A DNA stretch of 17,830 nt from DATIJJ01 sp039936115 (GCA_039936115.1 JBDTIZ010000062.1:1-17830); one strand, 5' to 3'; counted from the first letter of the stretch, positions 7,969 to 15,635 are shown. Notes: a model not told the origin generated them from the sequence alone. Program-made: numbers and translations.

Positions 7969-8014
7969 TTTAATTAGGACTGATCTTGAGTGGGCTACAA
8001 CTAATTAAATTTTT
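7969..8014 (+). terminator. Weak hairpin between fusion gene and copper ATPase
   Basis: Perfect 9-base inverted repeat TTTAATTAG (7969-7977) and CTAATTAAA (8001-8009) with a 23-base loop, followed by five T. The stem is AT-rich and the loop long, so it may only attenuate read-through into the ATPase gene, or may protect the upstream message. Confidence 0.35.
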
Positions 8015-8041
8015 ATCTATAAAATAGAGTTGAGGTTAATT

Positions 8042-10273
8042 ATGACAATGCATAAGAAATCAAAAAATGCTCTAGAGTCAAAATCATGTTGTCATTCTGC
8101 TGATTCTAAACATCATCAAGAAAATCAAATTTTATCCTCGGGGGCAGATGTCCTTTACACTTGCCCCATGCATCCTGAAATTATTCGGAATAGCCCTGGT
8201 GCATGTCCTATATGTGGCATGGCACTGGAGCCAATGACTGTTTCAGCTGAAGTTGCGCCTAATGCTGAACTAATTGATATGTCTCGGCGTTTTTGGATTA
8301 GTGTGACTTTAACGATACCTCTTTTATTTCTCACAATGGGTATGCATATTCCTGTCGTTGGAGAAGTTATAAATCTTATACCACCGCGAATCTCGTCTTG
8401 GCTGCAATTTATTTTGGCAACACCTGTCACTATTTGGTGCGGATGGCCACTTTTACATAGAGGTTGGTTTTCTGTTATAGAACGTAGCTTAAATATGTTT
8501 ACACTCATTGCATTAGGTACGGGTGTTGCTTATGTTTATAGTGTAGTTGCGTTATTGTTCCCTCATTTATTTCCACCTGCTTTTCATGGATCCAATGGAG
8601 AAGTTAATCTCTATTTTGAAGCTGCTGCAGCAATTACGGCGCTAGTTTTAATGGGACAAGTATTAGAATTACGTGGACGTGAACAAACAGGTAGTGCATT
8701 ACGTGCATTGTTGGATTTAGCCCCCAAAAAAGCACGAAGAGTTAATAACGACGGCACCGAAGAAGAAATTCTTTTAGAACAAGTGCGTGTGAATGATCTT
8801 CTCCACGTGCGACCAGGTGAAAAAATTCCTGTAGACGGTAAGATTACCGAAGGCCATAGCTCAATTGATGAATCAATGATTACAGGAGAATCTATTCCAG
8901 TTGAGAAAGAAAAGGATTCAAGCGTAATTGGTAGCACCTTGAATTTGTCTGGCAGCTTTGTAATGCGCGCTGAGCGTGTCGGAAGTGAAACCATGCTCTC
9001 GCAAATCGTAAAACAAGTAGCTGAAGCACAACGATCTCGGGCACCAATTCAACGATTAGCTGATCTAATTTCCAGTTATTTTGTTCCTGCAGTGCTTCTT
9101 ATTGCTATCGTTACATTTTTTATTTGGACGTTTTTCGGTCCAAGTCCCGCAATGACTTATGGTTTGATTTCTGCAATTTCCGTATTAATTATTGCATGCC
9201 CTTGTGCTTTAGGTTTGGCTACGCCTATGTCTATCATGGTTGGTATGGGACGTGGTGCCCAGGCCGGCATTCTGATAAAAAATGCAGAAAGTTTAGAACA
9301 ATTTGAAAAAGTAAATGTTCTTGTTATTGATAAAACTGGAACATTAACTCTGGGAAAGCCTGTTGTCAGAATAATAATTCCCACGGCTAATTTTGATGAA
9401 GATAAAATTTTATATTTAGCTGCGAGCTTAGAACATAATAGTGAGCATCCATTAGCAAGTGCGTTTGTTAATGCAGCTAAAGAACGTAATATTAAATTGC
9501 AAAATCCTACTGAGTTTTCTGCTGAAATTGGGAAAGGAATAAGAGGAATCATAGATGATAAGCGTGTTGCATTAGGAAATACAAAATTATTGGAATTACT
9601 TAACCTTCAACCAGGTACGCTCGTTGCAAAAGTAGAAGAGCTGCAACGAGATGGCGGAACTGTTATGTTTGTAGTCGTTGATGAAAAAATTATAGGATTA
9701 ATTAGTGTCGCTGATCCTGTAAAAGCAAGCACACCTGCAGCATTGAAAGCGTTACGTGAAGAGGGTATTCGTATTGTGATGATCACAGGTGATAATCGTA
9801 TCACCGCAGAAGCTGTTGCAAAGTCACTTGATATTGATGCCATTGAAGCTGGAGTGTTACCACAAGAAAAAAATGAAATAGTGAAGCGACTGCGCAAAGA
9901 GGGGAATGTTGTCGCTATGGCAGGGGATGGAATTAACGACGCATCTGCTTTGGCAGAAGCAGATATCGGTATTGCAATGGGAACTGGAACAGATGTTGCC
10001 ATGAAAAGTGCGAGCATTACTTTAGTTAAGGGTGATCTTATAGGTATTGTTCGCGCCAGACAACTTAGTAAAAACGTCATGCGAAATATTCGTCAAAATT
10101 TATTTTTAGCGTTTGTTTATAATTTTCTTTGCATTCCTATTGCAGCTGGTGTGTTATTTCCATGGACAGGCTTGTTGTTAAATCCAATTATCGGCGCAGC
10201 TGCAATGAGTCTCAGTTCAATATCAGTCATCGGTAATGCACTAAGGTTGCGTCGACTTTCACTAACACTGTGA
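8042..10273 (+). CDS. copA: Cu(I)-exporting P1B-type ATPase
   Basis: 743 residues from the ATG at 8042, which has GAGG seven bases upstream; the in-frame TTG at 8030 overlaps that site. The N-terminus lacks a classical HMA (GMxCxxC) domain and instead carries a His/Cys-rich stretch and one heavy-metal-binding module with CPMHP (41-45) and CPICGM (55-60). Catalytic parts are complete: TGES 281-284, the CPC metal site in the membrane (386-388), phosphorylation DKTGT 430-434, SEHP ending at 470 and GDGIND 628-633. The late membrane segments carry YN and MSLSSxSVxxNALRL, the ligands of Cu(I)-type pumps (P1B-1). It would expel Cu(I) from the cytoplasm to the periplasmic oxidase encoded just upstream. 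An inverted, broken copy of its 3' end lies at 13356-13578. Silver could also be a substrate. Confidence 0.93.
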   Translation: MTMHKKSKNALESKSCCHSADSKHHQENQILSSGADVLYTCPMHPEIIRNSPGACPICGMALEPMTVSAEVAPNAELIDMSRRFWISVTLTIPLLFLTMGMHIPVVGEVINLIPPRISSWLQFILATPVTIWCGWPLLHRGWFSVIERSLNMFTLIALGTGVAYVYSVVALLFPHLFPPAFHGSNGEVNLYFEAAAAITALVLMGQVLELRGREQTGSALRALLDLAPKKARRVNNDGTEEEILLEQVRVNDLLHVRPGEKIPVDGKITEGHSSIDESMITGESIPVEKEKDSSVIGSTLNLSGSFVMRAERVGSETMLSQIVKQVAEAQRSRAPIQRLADLISSYFVPAVLLIAIVTFFIWTFFGPSPAMTYGLISAISVLIIACPCALGLATPMSIMVGMGRGAQAGILIKNAESLEQFEKVNVLVIDKTGTLTLGKPVVRIIIPTANFDEDKILYLAASLEHNSEHPLASAFVNAAKERNIKLQNPTEFSAEIGKGIRGIIDDKRVALGNTKLLELLNLQPGTLVAKVEELQRDGGTVMFVVVDEKIIGLISVADPVKASTPAALKALREEGIRIVMITGDNRITAEAVAKSLDIDAIEAGVLPQEKNEIVKRLRKEGNVVAMAGDGINDASALAEADIGIAMGTGTDVAMKSASITLVKGDLIGIVRARQLSKNVMRNIRQNLFLAFVYNFLCIPIAAGVLFPWTGLLLNPIIGAAAMSLSSISVIGNALRLRRLSLTL

Positions 10274-10292
10274 ACCAATCAGAATAATGACA

Positions 10293-10331
10293 ATGTGTTA
10301 TAATTTAAAGGTTGCGGATTAATAAACTATC
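10293..10331 (+). promoter_or_regulatory. Promoter/leader of the Cys/His-rich gene (shared copy 1)
   Basis: Holds a consensus -10 (TATAAT, 10299-10304) followed by AAAGGTTGCGG. The whole 39-base block is identical to 13299-13337 on the other strand, which precedes a different small gene. No strong -35 is visible, as is common for activator-dependent promoters. Confidence 0.6.
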
Positions 10332-10352
10332 AATCTTTTAAAGGAGAATAAC

Positions 10353-10577
10353 ATGGATGCTACAATGGATAAGAAAAAAATAGCTCAATGTCATGCACAA
10401 GCTGCACAACATCACGAAAAAGCGGCAAAATGTCATCAAGAAGCAGCAAAGCATCAAGAAGCTGGCGATCATGAGAAAGCAGCTATTGAGGCTCATAAAG
10501 CTCATGGTCATGCTTGCTGCGCCAAAGAACATGCAGTCGAGGCTGCTAAATGTTGCGCTGGAATTTCTTGTAAATAA
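10353..10577 (+). CDS. Small Cys/His-rich metal-binding protein
   Basis: 74 residues with 7 Cys (13, 27, 55, 56, 67, 68, 73) and 10 His, about a quarter of the protein being potential metal ligands. The spacing is repetitive (AxxHxxAAxxH), suggesting amphipathic helices with ligands along one face and two CC pairs near the C-terminus. There is no signal peptide, so it should be cytoplasmic. Excellent ribosome binding site AAAGGAG. It has its own promoter and is closed by a strong terminator, so it can be expressed separately from the operon and possibly at high level. A metallothionein-like or chaperone role for copper beside the ATPase is inference; I cannot name a family. Confidence 0.75.
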   Translation: MDATMDKKKIAQCHAQAAQHHEKAAKCHQEAAKHQEAGDHEKAAIEAHKAHGHACCAKEHAVEAAKCCAGISCK

Positions 10578-10591
10578 TCAGAGTAATGCAT

Positions 10592-10623
10592 TCAGGGTTT
10601 TGGAAAAAAACCCTGATATTTTT
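10592..10623 (+). terminator. Rho-independent terminator
   Basis: Perfect 10-base stem TCAGGGTTTT (10592-10601) and AAAACCCTGA (10607-10616), 5-base loop, then TATTTTT. It ends the short transcript of the Cys/His-rich gene 14 bases after its stop. Confidence 0.85.
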
Positions 10624-10695
10624 CAGACTATTTCATTTTCAAAATTAACGAAATATTAAATAACAAAATACAGCTGGTGGCTATAAGGAGAAACC

Positions 10696-11571
10696 ATGCT
10701 CCAAGGAATTATAGATTTGTGGTTTGTTTTTGTTATCTTATCCGTTGTTTTCACCACCTACGATATCCGCAATACACCTGTCAGCTGGGTACAAAAACTA
10801 GGTTGGATTTTAGTAGTGATTTATACGGGACCCTTTGGGCTATTTTATTATTTATTAACATGTCGGAGCCCAGGAAAAAACTGGCACGCTCTGTATACAC
10901 AAGCAAATTGGAAACAAGCGGTAAATTCTGAAGTACATTGTGTCGCTGGGGATGCAACTGGGATTATTGTTGCAGCAATTATATTATCATTCTCAACTAT
11001 ACCTATGGGTATTGAACTAGTCATTGAATATGTCGCTAGTTTTATTTCCGGATGGTTTATCTTTCAGGCTGGAATGATGATTAGCATGTATAAGTCTTAT
11101 CGAGAATCCTTGTTTAAAACATTTTTTCCTGAAACAGTTTCTATGAACTTAGTAATGGTTGGTATGATTCCAACTATGTATATTTTAATGCATTACATTC
11201 CTAATAGCGGAGAACCGTCTAGCTCACATTTTTGGTTTGTTATGGCGATGGCGACTTTAGCAGGGGCAATTATTGCTTATCCTATCAATTTTTGGTTAGT
11301 GCGAAATAAATTAAAACATGGATGTATGACACTGCCTGAAAAAGATAATGCTAATGCACTTACTAATATGGAAACGTCTAATCAAAAGCATGAAGAGATG
11401 GACGGACATGATGTCATGAGCTCTCAACATGAGATGCACTTTTTGTCATTTAAAAAGCAAGCAATAATAATTGTTACGACATTTGCAATATTAGCTGTAG
11501 CGATTCTTATTACCTTGTATTTTTTGCCAATGGGTTCTGAAACAATGAGTTCGATGCCGATGGGTAAATGA
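10696..11571 (+). CDS. DUF4396-domain membrane protein
   Basis: 291 residues, start ATG with AAGGAG upstream. DUF4396 features: an N-terminal membrane pair with TGPFGLFYYLLTCRSPG, a central VHCVAGDATGIIVAA (80-94) with conserved HC, GD and TG, and EYVASFISGWFIFQ (111-124). Six to seven membrane segments are visible. Between ~225 and 248 there is a His/Met-rich soluble loop, then one more membrane helix (257-277) and a Met-rich tail, additions that suggest metal contact. DUF4396 proteins often sit near copper or heavy-metal resistance genes, but their activity is unknown. It probably starts its own transcript, since a terminator precedes it. Confidence 0.8.
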   Translation: MLQGIIDLWFVFVILSVVFTTYDIRNTPVSWVQKLGWILVVIYTGPFGLFYYLLTCRSPGKNWHALYTQANWKQAVNSEVHCVAGDATGIIVAAIILSFSTIPMGIELVIEYVASFISGWFIFQAGMMISMYKSYRESLFKTFFPETVSMNLVMVGMIPTMYILMHYIPNSGEPSSSHFWFVMAMATLAGAIIAYPINFWLVRNKLKHGCMTLPEKDNANALTNMETSNQKHEEMDGHDVMSSQHEMHFLSFKKQAIIIVTTFAILAVAILITLYFLPMGSETMSSMPMGK

Positions 11572-11704
11572 AGTCCAACCTGAATTCTCTCTTCTTAAGA
11601 TAGAACAATCCTAAATTGCAAAAAATGCTTGGGATGAATCAGCGAAAGTAATGGATGTTATTGTTGCTAAAATTTCTCAGTGACAGCTCTATAAAAGGAA
11701 AAGT
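11572..11704 (+). other. Intergenic region with possible coding remnant
   Basis: No gene. A 22-codon stretch from 11615 to a stop at 11681-11683 reads as protein-like (NAWDESAKVMDVIVAKISQ) but lacks a start and extends no further upstream; it may be the tail of a lost gene. AAAGGAAAAG before 11705 is the next gene's ribosome binding site. Confidence 0.3.
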
Positions 11705-12952
11705 ATGTCGGTTACCTCAAAAAGCTTATCGCATTATGATGCGCTATATAATTTTTCAATTATCATTCTCGCCATCGGCTTTGCCGTTGTATTTTTTTTA
11801 AAAATATTTCGAACTTCCAGTACCTGGAAAGCAACTGTGACTCCACTTGCGTCCATTATTGGTAGCGGTTTTCTCGTTGTGACTCCATTATTTATGCTGA
11901 TTTTAGGAAAATATGCACTGTTTGCAATCATTGGCATGGTTTGCATAGCTTACATAATGGGTTATGTGATGCGTTATAATATTTTGCATATTGAATCAGG
12001 CATGGACAAACTTTCTATGCCAATGCTACTTACCGGTATGGAGCGATTCAGCTATTTTTCACTGGGTGTTGCTTACCTCATTTCCGTTCCCTTCTATATT
12101 AAATTATTATCGTTGTTTTTCCTCCGCAGTGTGAGCATGCAAAATGGGATGATTTCAAACGGGATAGCAACAATATTGCTTGTATTCATTGGTATCACGG
12201 GAAAATTGAATGGTTTCAAAAAGCTTGAATTTCTAGAGGAATATGCAGTCAATATCAAGCTCTCCATTATTCTTTCTATGCTGATTGCGCTTATTATCTT
12301 TAATATCAACCTAGTGCAATCTCATCATTGGATACTAACAGTTAAGACTCCCGAATTCGATATTAAAACCATACGCGAACTACTCGGTACCATCATTATT
12401 GTACAAGGATTTGAAACATCACGATTTCTAGGTTTGAATTACAAACCTGAGATGCGCGTTCAAACGATGCGTTATGCGCAGATCATTTCTGGAATAATTT
12501 ATGTCTTGTTCGTGGGATTGTCGATGGTGATATTCGATACAGTCACGCATATCACTGAAACATCCATTATTGATGTTGGCGCGCGAATCGCATTAGTTTT
12601 GCCTTATTTATTAATAATTGCCGCAATCATGAGTCAATTTAGCGCTGCTATTGCGGATACCGTCGGTGCGGGAGGTCTGTTGCATGAAGCCAGTTTAAAG
12701 CGATTAAAGCCAGAGAATAATTACTTGCTGATTTCTGCAATCGCCATTATCTTGACATGGTCAGTTAATATCTTTCAAATCATTTCACTAGCGTCACGAG
12801 CGTTTGCTTTTTATTATGCTATTCAGGCACTGGAAGCAACTATTGTAGCCTATAAAAATATAGACGGTTTTACATCTGTTTTAAGAGTCATTTTATTTAC
12901 ATTGATATTTTTTATCATGGTAGTAGTAACTATATTTGGAATGTCCGTATAA
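11705..12952 (+). CDS. Polytopic membrane protein, APC/LeuT-fold permease-like
   Basis: 415 residues with about 11 hydrophobic segments spread evenly, no signal peptide and few long loops. GSGFLVVTP near residue 53 resembles the broken first helix (GxG) of APC-superfamily transporters, and IIIVQGFETSRFLG near 233-246 resembles their helix 6 region (G(F/Y)E). It is therefore probably a secondary transporter of the LeuT fold, substrate unknown. The likely start is the ATG with AAAGGAAAAG upstream. It follows the DUF4396 gene in the same direction. A link to copper is only by position; unlike its neighbours it has no His/Met-rich tail. Confidence 0.6.
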   Translation: MSVTSKSLSHYDALYNFSIIILAIGFAVVFFLKIFRTSSTWKATVTPLASIIGSGFLVVTPLFMLILGKYALFAIIGMVCIAYIMGYVMRYNILHIESGMDKLSMPMLLTGMERFSYFSLGVAYLISVPFYIKLLSLFFLRSVSMQNGMISNGIATILLVFIGITGKLNGFKKLEFLEEYAVNIKLSIILSMLIALIIFNINLVQSHHWILTVKTPEFDIKTIRELLGTIIIVQGFETSRFLGLNYKPEMRVQTMRYAQIISGIIYVLFVGLSMVIFDTVTHITETSIIDVGARIALVLPYLLIIAAIMSQFSAAIADTVGAGGLLHEASLKRLKPENNYLLISAIAIILTWSVNIFQIISLASRAFAFYYAIQALEATIVAYKNIDGFTSVLRVILFTLIFFIMVVVTIFGMSV

Positions 12953-13076
12953 ATAATTTTAGTTGCTAATAGCTCTAGTTTCTTAGCCTCACCATGTATA
13001 AGCCCACTGTGAAAGTACGTCCTACCAGTCGCCAAATATGTAATATTTAAATGAATAGTTCTAAATACACCGGAAT

Positions 13077-13277
13077 TTATTTTTCCTGGCCGTTCGAATA
13101 CGATTTAATCGTGCTAAAATCACCGTTATTATTTTTTTGTACTTCATAAATATGCTTAACATCCGTTACAGATTGATTCTTTGCATAATGTTCAGCATCT
13201 TCTTTATTGTCGAATTTCATATTATTGATAAATTCATGTTGCCCAATTTTTTTCATGCAAACACGATAATCTGACAT
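13077..13277 (-). CDS. Small hypothetical protein (66 aa)
   Basis: Begins MSDYRVCMKKIG; hydrophilic, with a predicted mixed strand-helix-strand pattern (YRVCMKKI, then FDNKEDAEHYAKNQ, then HIYEVQKN). No family recognised. It has a very good ribosome binding site (AAAAGGAG) and a leader identical over 39 bases to that of the Cys/His-rich gene at 10353, so it should be expressed under the same conditions. It sits downstream of a broken copper-ATPase copy, just as the Cys/His-rich gene sits downstream of the intact one, but the two small proteins are unrelated in sequence. Confidence 0.6.
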   Translation of the reverse strand: MSDYRVCMKKIGQHEFINNMKFDNKEDAEHYAKNQSVTDVKHIYEVQKNNNGDFSTIKSYSNGQEK

Positions 13278-13298
13278 TTTTTTCTCCTTTTAAATCTC

Positions 13299-13337
13299 GA
13301 TAGTTTATTAATCCGCAACCTTTAAATTATAACACAT
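13299..13337 (-). promoter_or_regulatory. Promoter/leader of the 66-aa gene (shared copy 2)
   Basis: Inverted copy of 10293-10331, identical over 39 bases and including TATAAT (13331 down to 13326). Similarity continues upstream with a few differences and downstream only around the Shine-Dalgarno. Confidence 0.6.
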
Positions 13338-13355
13338 CATCATTATCTGAGTGGT

Positions 13356-13578
13356 TTAGAATGTTAGTGGTATTCGACGCAACCTTAGTGCATTACCGAT
13401 GACAGAGACTCATTGCAGCAGCACCAATAATTGGATTTAATAACAACCCTGTCCATGGAAATAACACGCCTGCGGCAATAGGAATGCAAAATAAATTGTA
13501 AACAAAAGCCAAAAATAAATTTTGACGAATATATCGCATAACATTTCTATTAAGTTGTCTGACACGAATAGCATTGTT
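13356..13578 (-). pseudogene. 3' remnant of a second copper P1B-ATPase gene
   Basis: On the minus strand the region reads AIRVRQLNRNVMRYIRQNLF, then AFVYN, then FPWTGLLLNPIIGAAAMSL, closely matching residues ~670-722 of the intact ATPase at 8042. Twelve bases of the intact gene are replaced by one after AMSL (net loss of 11), which shifts the frame and gives an early stop. The original end of the gene can still be followed to a TAA at 13356-13358. Upstream the homology stops within a few bases of the dif/lox-like site at 13580. Differences from the intact gene are spread through the coding part, so this is a diverged second ATPase gene, not a fresh duplication. Confidence 0.85.
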
Positions 13579-13579
13579 A

Positions 13580-13607
13580 ACTATAGATAATATTTGTTAT
13601 CTATAGT
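13580..13607 (+). other. dif/lox-like recombination site 2
   Basis: Two perfect 11-base inverted arms, ACTATAGATAA and TTATCTATAGT, around a 6-base centre (tatttg): 28 bases, exactly the size and 11-6-11 build of a dif site. It lies 26 bases upstream of the tyrosine recombinase frame and at the broken edge of the ATPase remnant. The inner 10 bases of each arm equal those of site 1 at 4161; the centres differ. It may also act as an operator for the recombinase gene. Confidence 0.65.
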
Positions 13608-13633
13608 GATATAAAAAATACTATGATAAAGTA

Positions 13634-14677
13634 ATGTCATATAGCTGCAATACAGGGATGCTCGGCATGCTTATCAATGAGGAAGAATCAACACTACAAC
13701 TCGCAAAATCCAACTGCAAAATCGTTTTACCATCCGAATTGTCAGTGACAAGTTGGGTTACTAATCCATACCTCGCCGCAGCGACGAGTCAAAATACACG
13801 TAGAGCATATCGTAACGACATTCGACAATATGAAAACTGGGGTGGTATTTTACCCTCAACACCTGAATCCGTTGTCATGTACCTACAAGCTTTCGCTGTT
13901 TCAAAAAATTCACGCACCCTCTCTCGCCGTTTAATTGCGCTTAAGCATTGGCATACCTATCAAGGTTTTCCCGATCCAACAGCACATCCCATTGTGGCTA
14001 AAACAATGATCGGGATTACACGAACACATGGTAAACCCAAAGATAAAGTCCCTGCGCTTACGCCGGAAGATTTACAACACATTATTGAATATCTACATAA
14101 TCACCCTTCGCCAACTTCATTGCGTGATAGCGCACTTTTACAAATTGGATTTTTTGGAGCTTTGCGACGGAGCGAGATAGTCAATATTCATTATGAACAT
14201 ATCAAATGGGAAAAGGACGGAATTGAAATACTGTTACCTTACTCCAAAACAGACCAAAAGCATGAAGGACAATATTGCGCGATACCCTATGGCAATGAGT
14301 TCCTTTGCCCCGTTAATGCGCTCAAGCGTTGGCTCGAATCTTCAGGTATATCTGAAGGTGCAATTTTTCGCCGCATTTTGCGTAACAAAATAGTAACTGA
14401 AGCTGCTTTAGCCCCTCTGTCAGTGAATCATATTGTGACACGATGCGCGCGTGCAGCGAAGCTATCTAATTCAGATCAACTCAGTCCTCACAGCTTGCGT
14501 CGCGGATTAGCAACAAGCGCCGCGCGCTCGAATACGCCACTCCATGTTATTATGCGTGCAGGTCGTTGGAAACAGGTGAATACAGTTATGGAATATATAG
14601 AAGCAAACGCTCGCTTCGATGAAAATGCTGCTAACAATGTATTGAACAAAGTTAAGGAAAATATAACAACAAAATAG
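13634..14677 (+). CDS. Tyrosine recombinase, Cre-like
   Basis: Up to 347 residues. The N-terminal SAM-like core-binding domain (about 40-130, with NTRRAYRNDIRQYENWG) is followed by a catalytic domain with all residues visible: Arg178 (GALRRSE), Lys205, His286 and Arg289 (SPHSLRRG), Trp312 (AGRWKQVN) and nucleophile Tyr321 (VMEYIE). Trp in place of the usual second His, and the GRW-VN-VM-YI spacing, resemble Cre more than Xer proteins. The start is unsure: the ATG at 13634 has no ribosome binding site, while AGGG lies about 9 bases before the ATG giving MLINEEES. It faces away from the copper module with a palindromic 11-6-11 site just upstream, its most likely target or operator. Frame and active site look intact. 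Confidence 0.88.
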   Translation: MSYSCNTGMLGMLINEEESTLQLAKSNCKIVLPSELSVTSWVTNPYLAAATSQNTRRAYRNDIRQYENWGGILPSTPESVVMYLQAFAVSKNSRTLSRRLIALKHWHTYQGFPDPTAHPIVAKTMIGITRTHGKPKDKVPALTPEDLQHIIEYLHNHPSPTSLRDSALLQIGFFGALRRSEIVNIHYEHIKWEKDGIEILLPYSKTDQKHEGQYCAIPYGNEFLCPVNALKRWLESSGISEGAIFRRILRNKIVTEAALAPLSVNHIVTRCARAAKLSNSDQLSPHSLRRGLATSAARSNTPLHVIMRAGRWKQVNTVMEYIEANARFDENAANNVLNKVKENITTK

Positions 14678-14704
14678 GGGGTTCGTTTCTGCTAAAATTT
14701 TGAG

Positions 14705-15634
14705 TTACAGGTCTAATACTTTTTTTAACTTTTCTAATGCGTCTTTTTGCTTTTGTGGCTCCATTTTTTTGATATTAATACTTTTCCATGCTAAACCTGG
14801 CAACTTCTCAATTCCTGGAATAGGAATAAGCGACCAGTTTGGTTCACCTTCTTTTATTGATAATAAAAATTTACGCTCATCAGTGGTTAATTCTTTTAGG
14901 ATCTTTTTAATTAAATTAAGTCTTGTTTCAACCAATTGTTCATATGGAACAATATTTTTTGTCATCCCACTAAAACCCTCATCATATATCTTTTGCATGT
15001 TTTGCAAATTTGGGGTTGGATTAAGAATTTCATGTATCGGCCGAGAATTACTTGCCAGATAGATAACAAATGCTTGTCTTATTGGGTCAGTTATTCCTTC
15101 ATTTTCAAGTAGTATTTTTACATCAAATAAATCACGGGGATGTTGTCTCGCAAGTGCCGCACAGATCTTGCCAGCATAAATATCTGCAAATGATAAAGTT
15201 TTAACTCTGAAAAAAGACAAAAACTGATCCTGAGCACTTTGACATAACCCATGTGTTTCACAATCAAAAACTGAACCTCTTAAAACAAGATTTGGTTCAA
15301 TTATGATTCTTATCTCTTTATTAAAAACTAATAATTTTGATATTTGTCGCGGTTCTTTAAGAAAAACTTCATCGACTTGATACTGTCCTTCTCCTCTTTT
15401 TCTAATGTTATCAGCCAGAGTATCCAAAGCAGATGTTATATTTTTCAAAAATATTTCACGCGGCTCAATTGGTAAGTAGGTCAAATCAATATCCACACTC
15501 AATCTTGGCATATCACGTAAAAATAAGTTAATGGCGGTTCCACCTTTCAATGCAAAACAATCTTGCTCATTCATAATCGGCAAAACTTGTAATAAAAGCT
15601 TAACTTGCTCAAGGTATCCACGAGAATAACTCAC
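14705..15634 (-). CDS. abiEii: AbiEii-family type IV toxin, nucleotidyltransferase
   Basis: 309 residues, usual for the family. Nucleotidyltransferase motifs: LKGGTAINLF (29-38) and RLSVDIDL with the metal-binding Asp48 and Asp50. The family motif AGKICAALARQHPRDLFDV (154-172) has its conserved Lys and Asp. Related enzymes transfer nucleotides to tRNA acceptor ends and so stop translation. The start is GTG at 15634, one base after the antitoxin stop, with a very strong GGAGGAA site, so the pair is tightly coupled. The toxin gene is convergent with the recombinase gene, 27 bases apart. Together with its antitoxin it could abort phage infection and stabilise the island. Confidence 0.9.
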   Translation of the reverse strand: MSYSRGYLEQVKLLLQVLPIMNEQDCFALKGGTAINLFLRDMPRLSVDIDLTYLPIEPREIFLKNITSALDTLADNIRKRGEGQYQVDEVFLKEPRQISKLLVFNKEIRIIIEPNLVLRGSVFDCETHGLCQSAQDQFLSFFRVKTLSFADIYAGKICAALARQHPRDLFDVKILLENEGITDPIRQAFVIYLASNSRPIHEILNPTPNLQNMQKIYDEGFSGMTKNIVPYEQLVETRLNLIKKILKELTTDERKFLLSIKEGEPNWSLIPIPGIEKLPGLAWKSINIKKMEPQKQKDALEKLKKVLDL

Positions 15635-15635
15635 A

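Noticed and set aside
8011..8024. TTATCTATA followed by AAATAG upstream of the copper ATPase, resembling one arm of the dif/lox-like sites.
   Set aside because: No matching second arm at the right spacing; a single AT-rich 9-mer is expected by chance.
8155..10080. Long open frames antisense to the copper ATPase gene.
   Set aside because: They have no recognisable protein features and lie opposite strongly conserved coding sequence; they are composition shadows.
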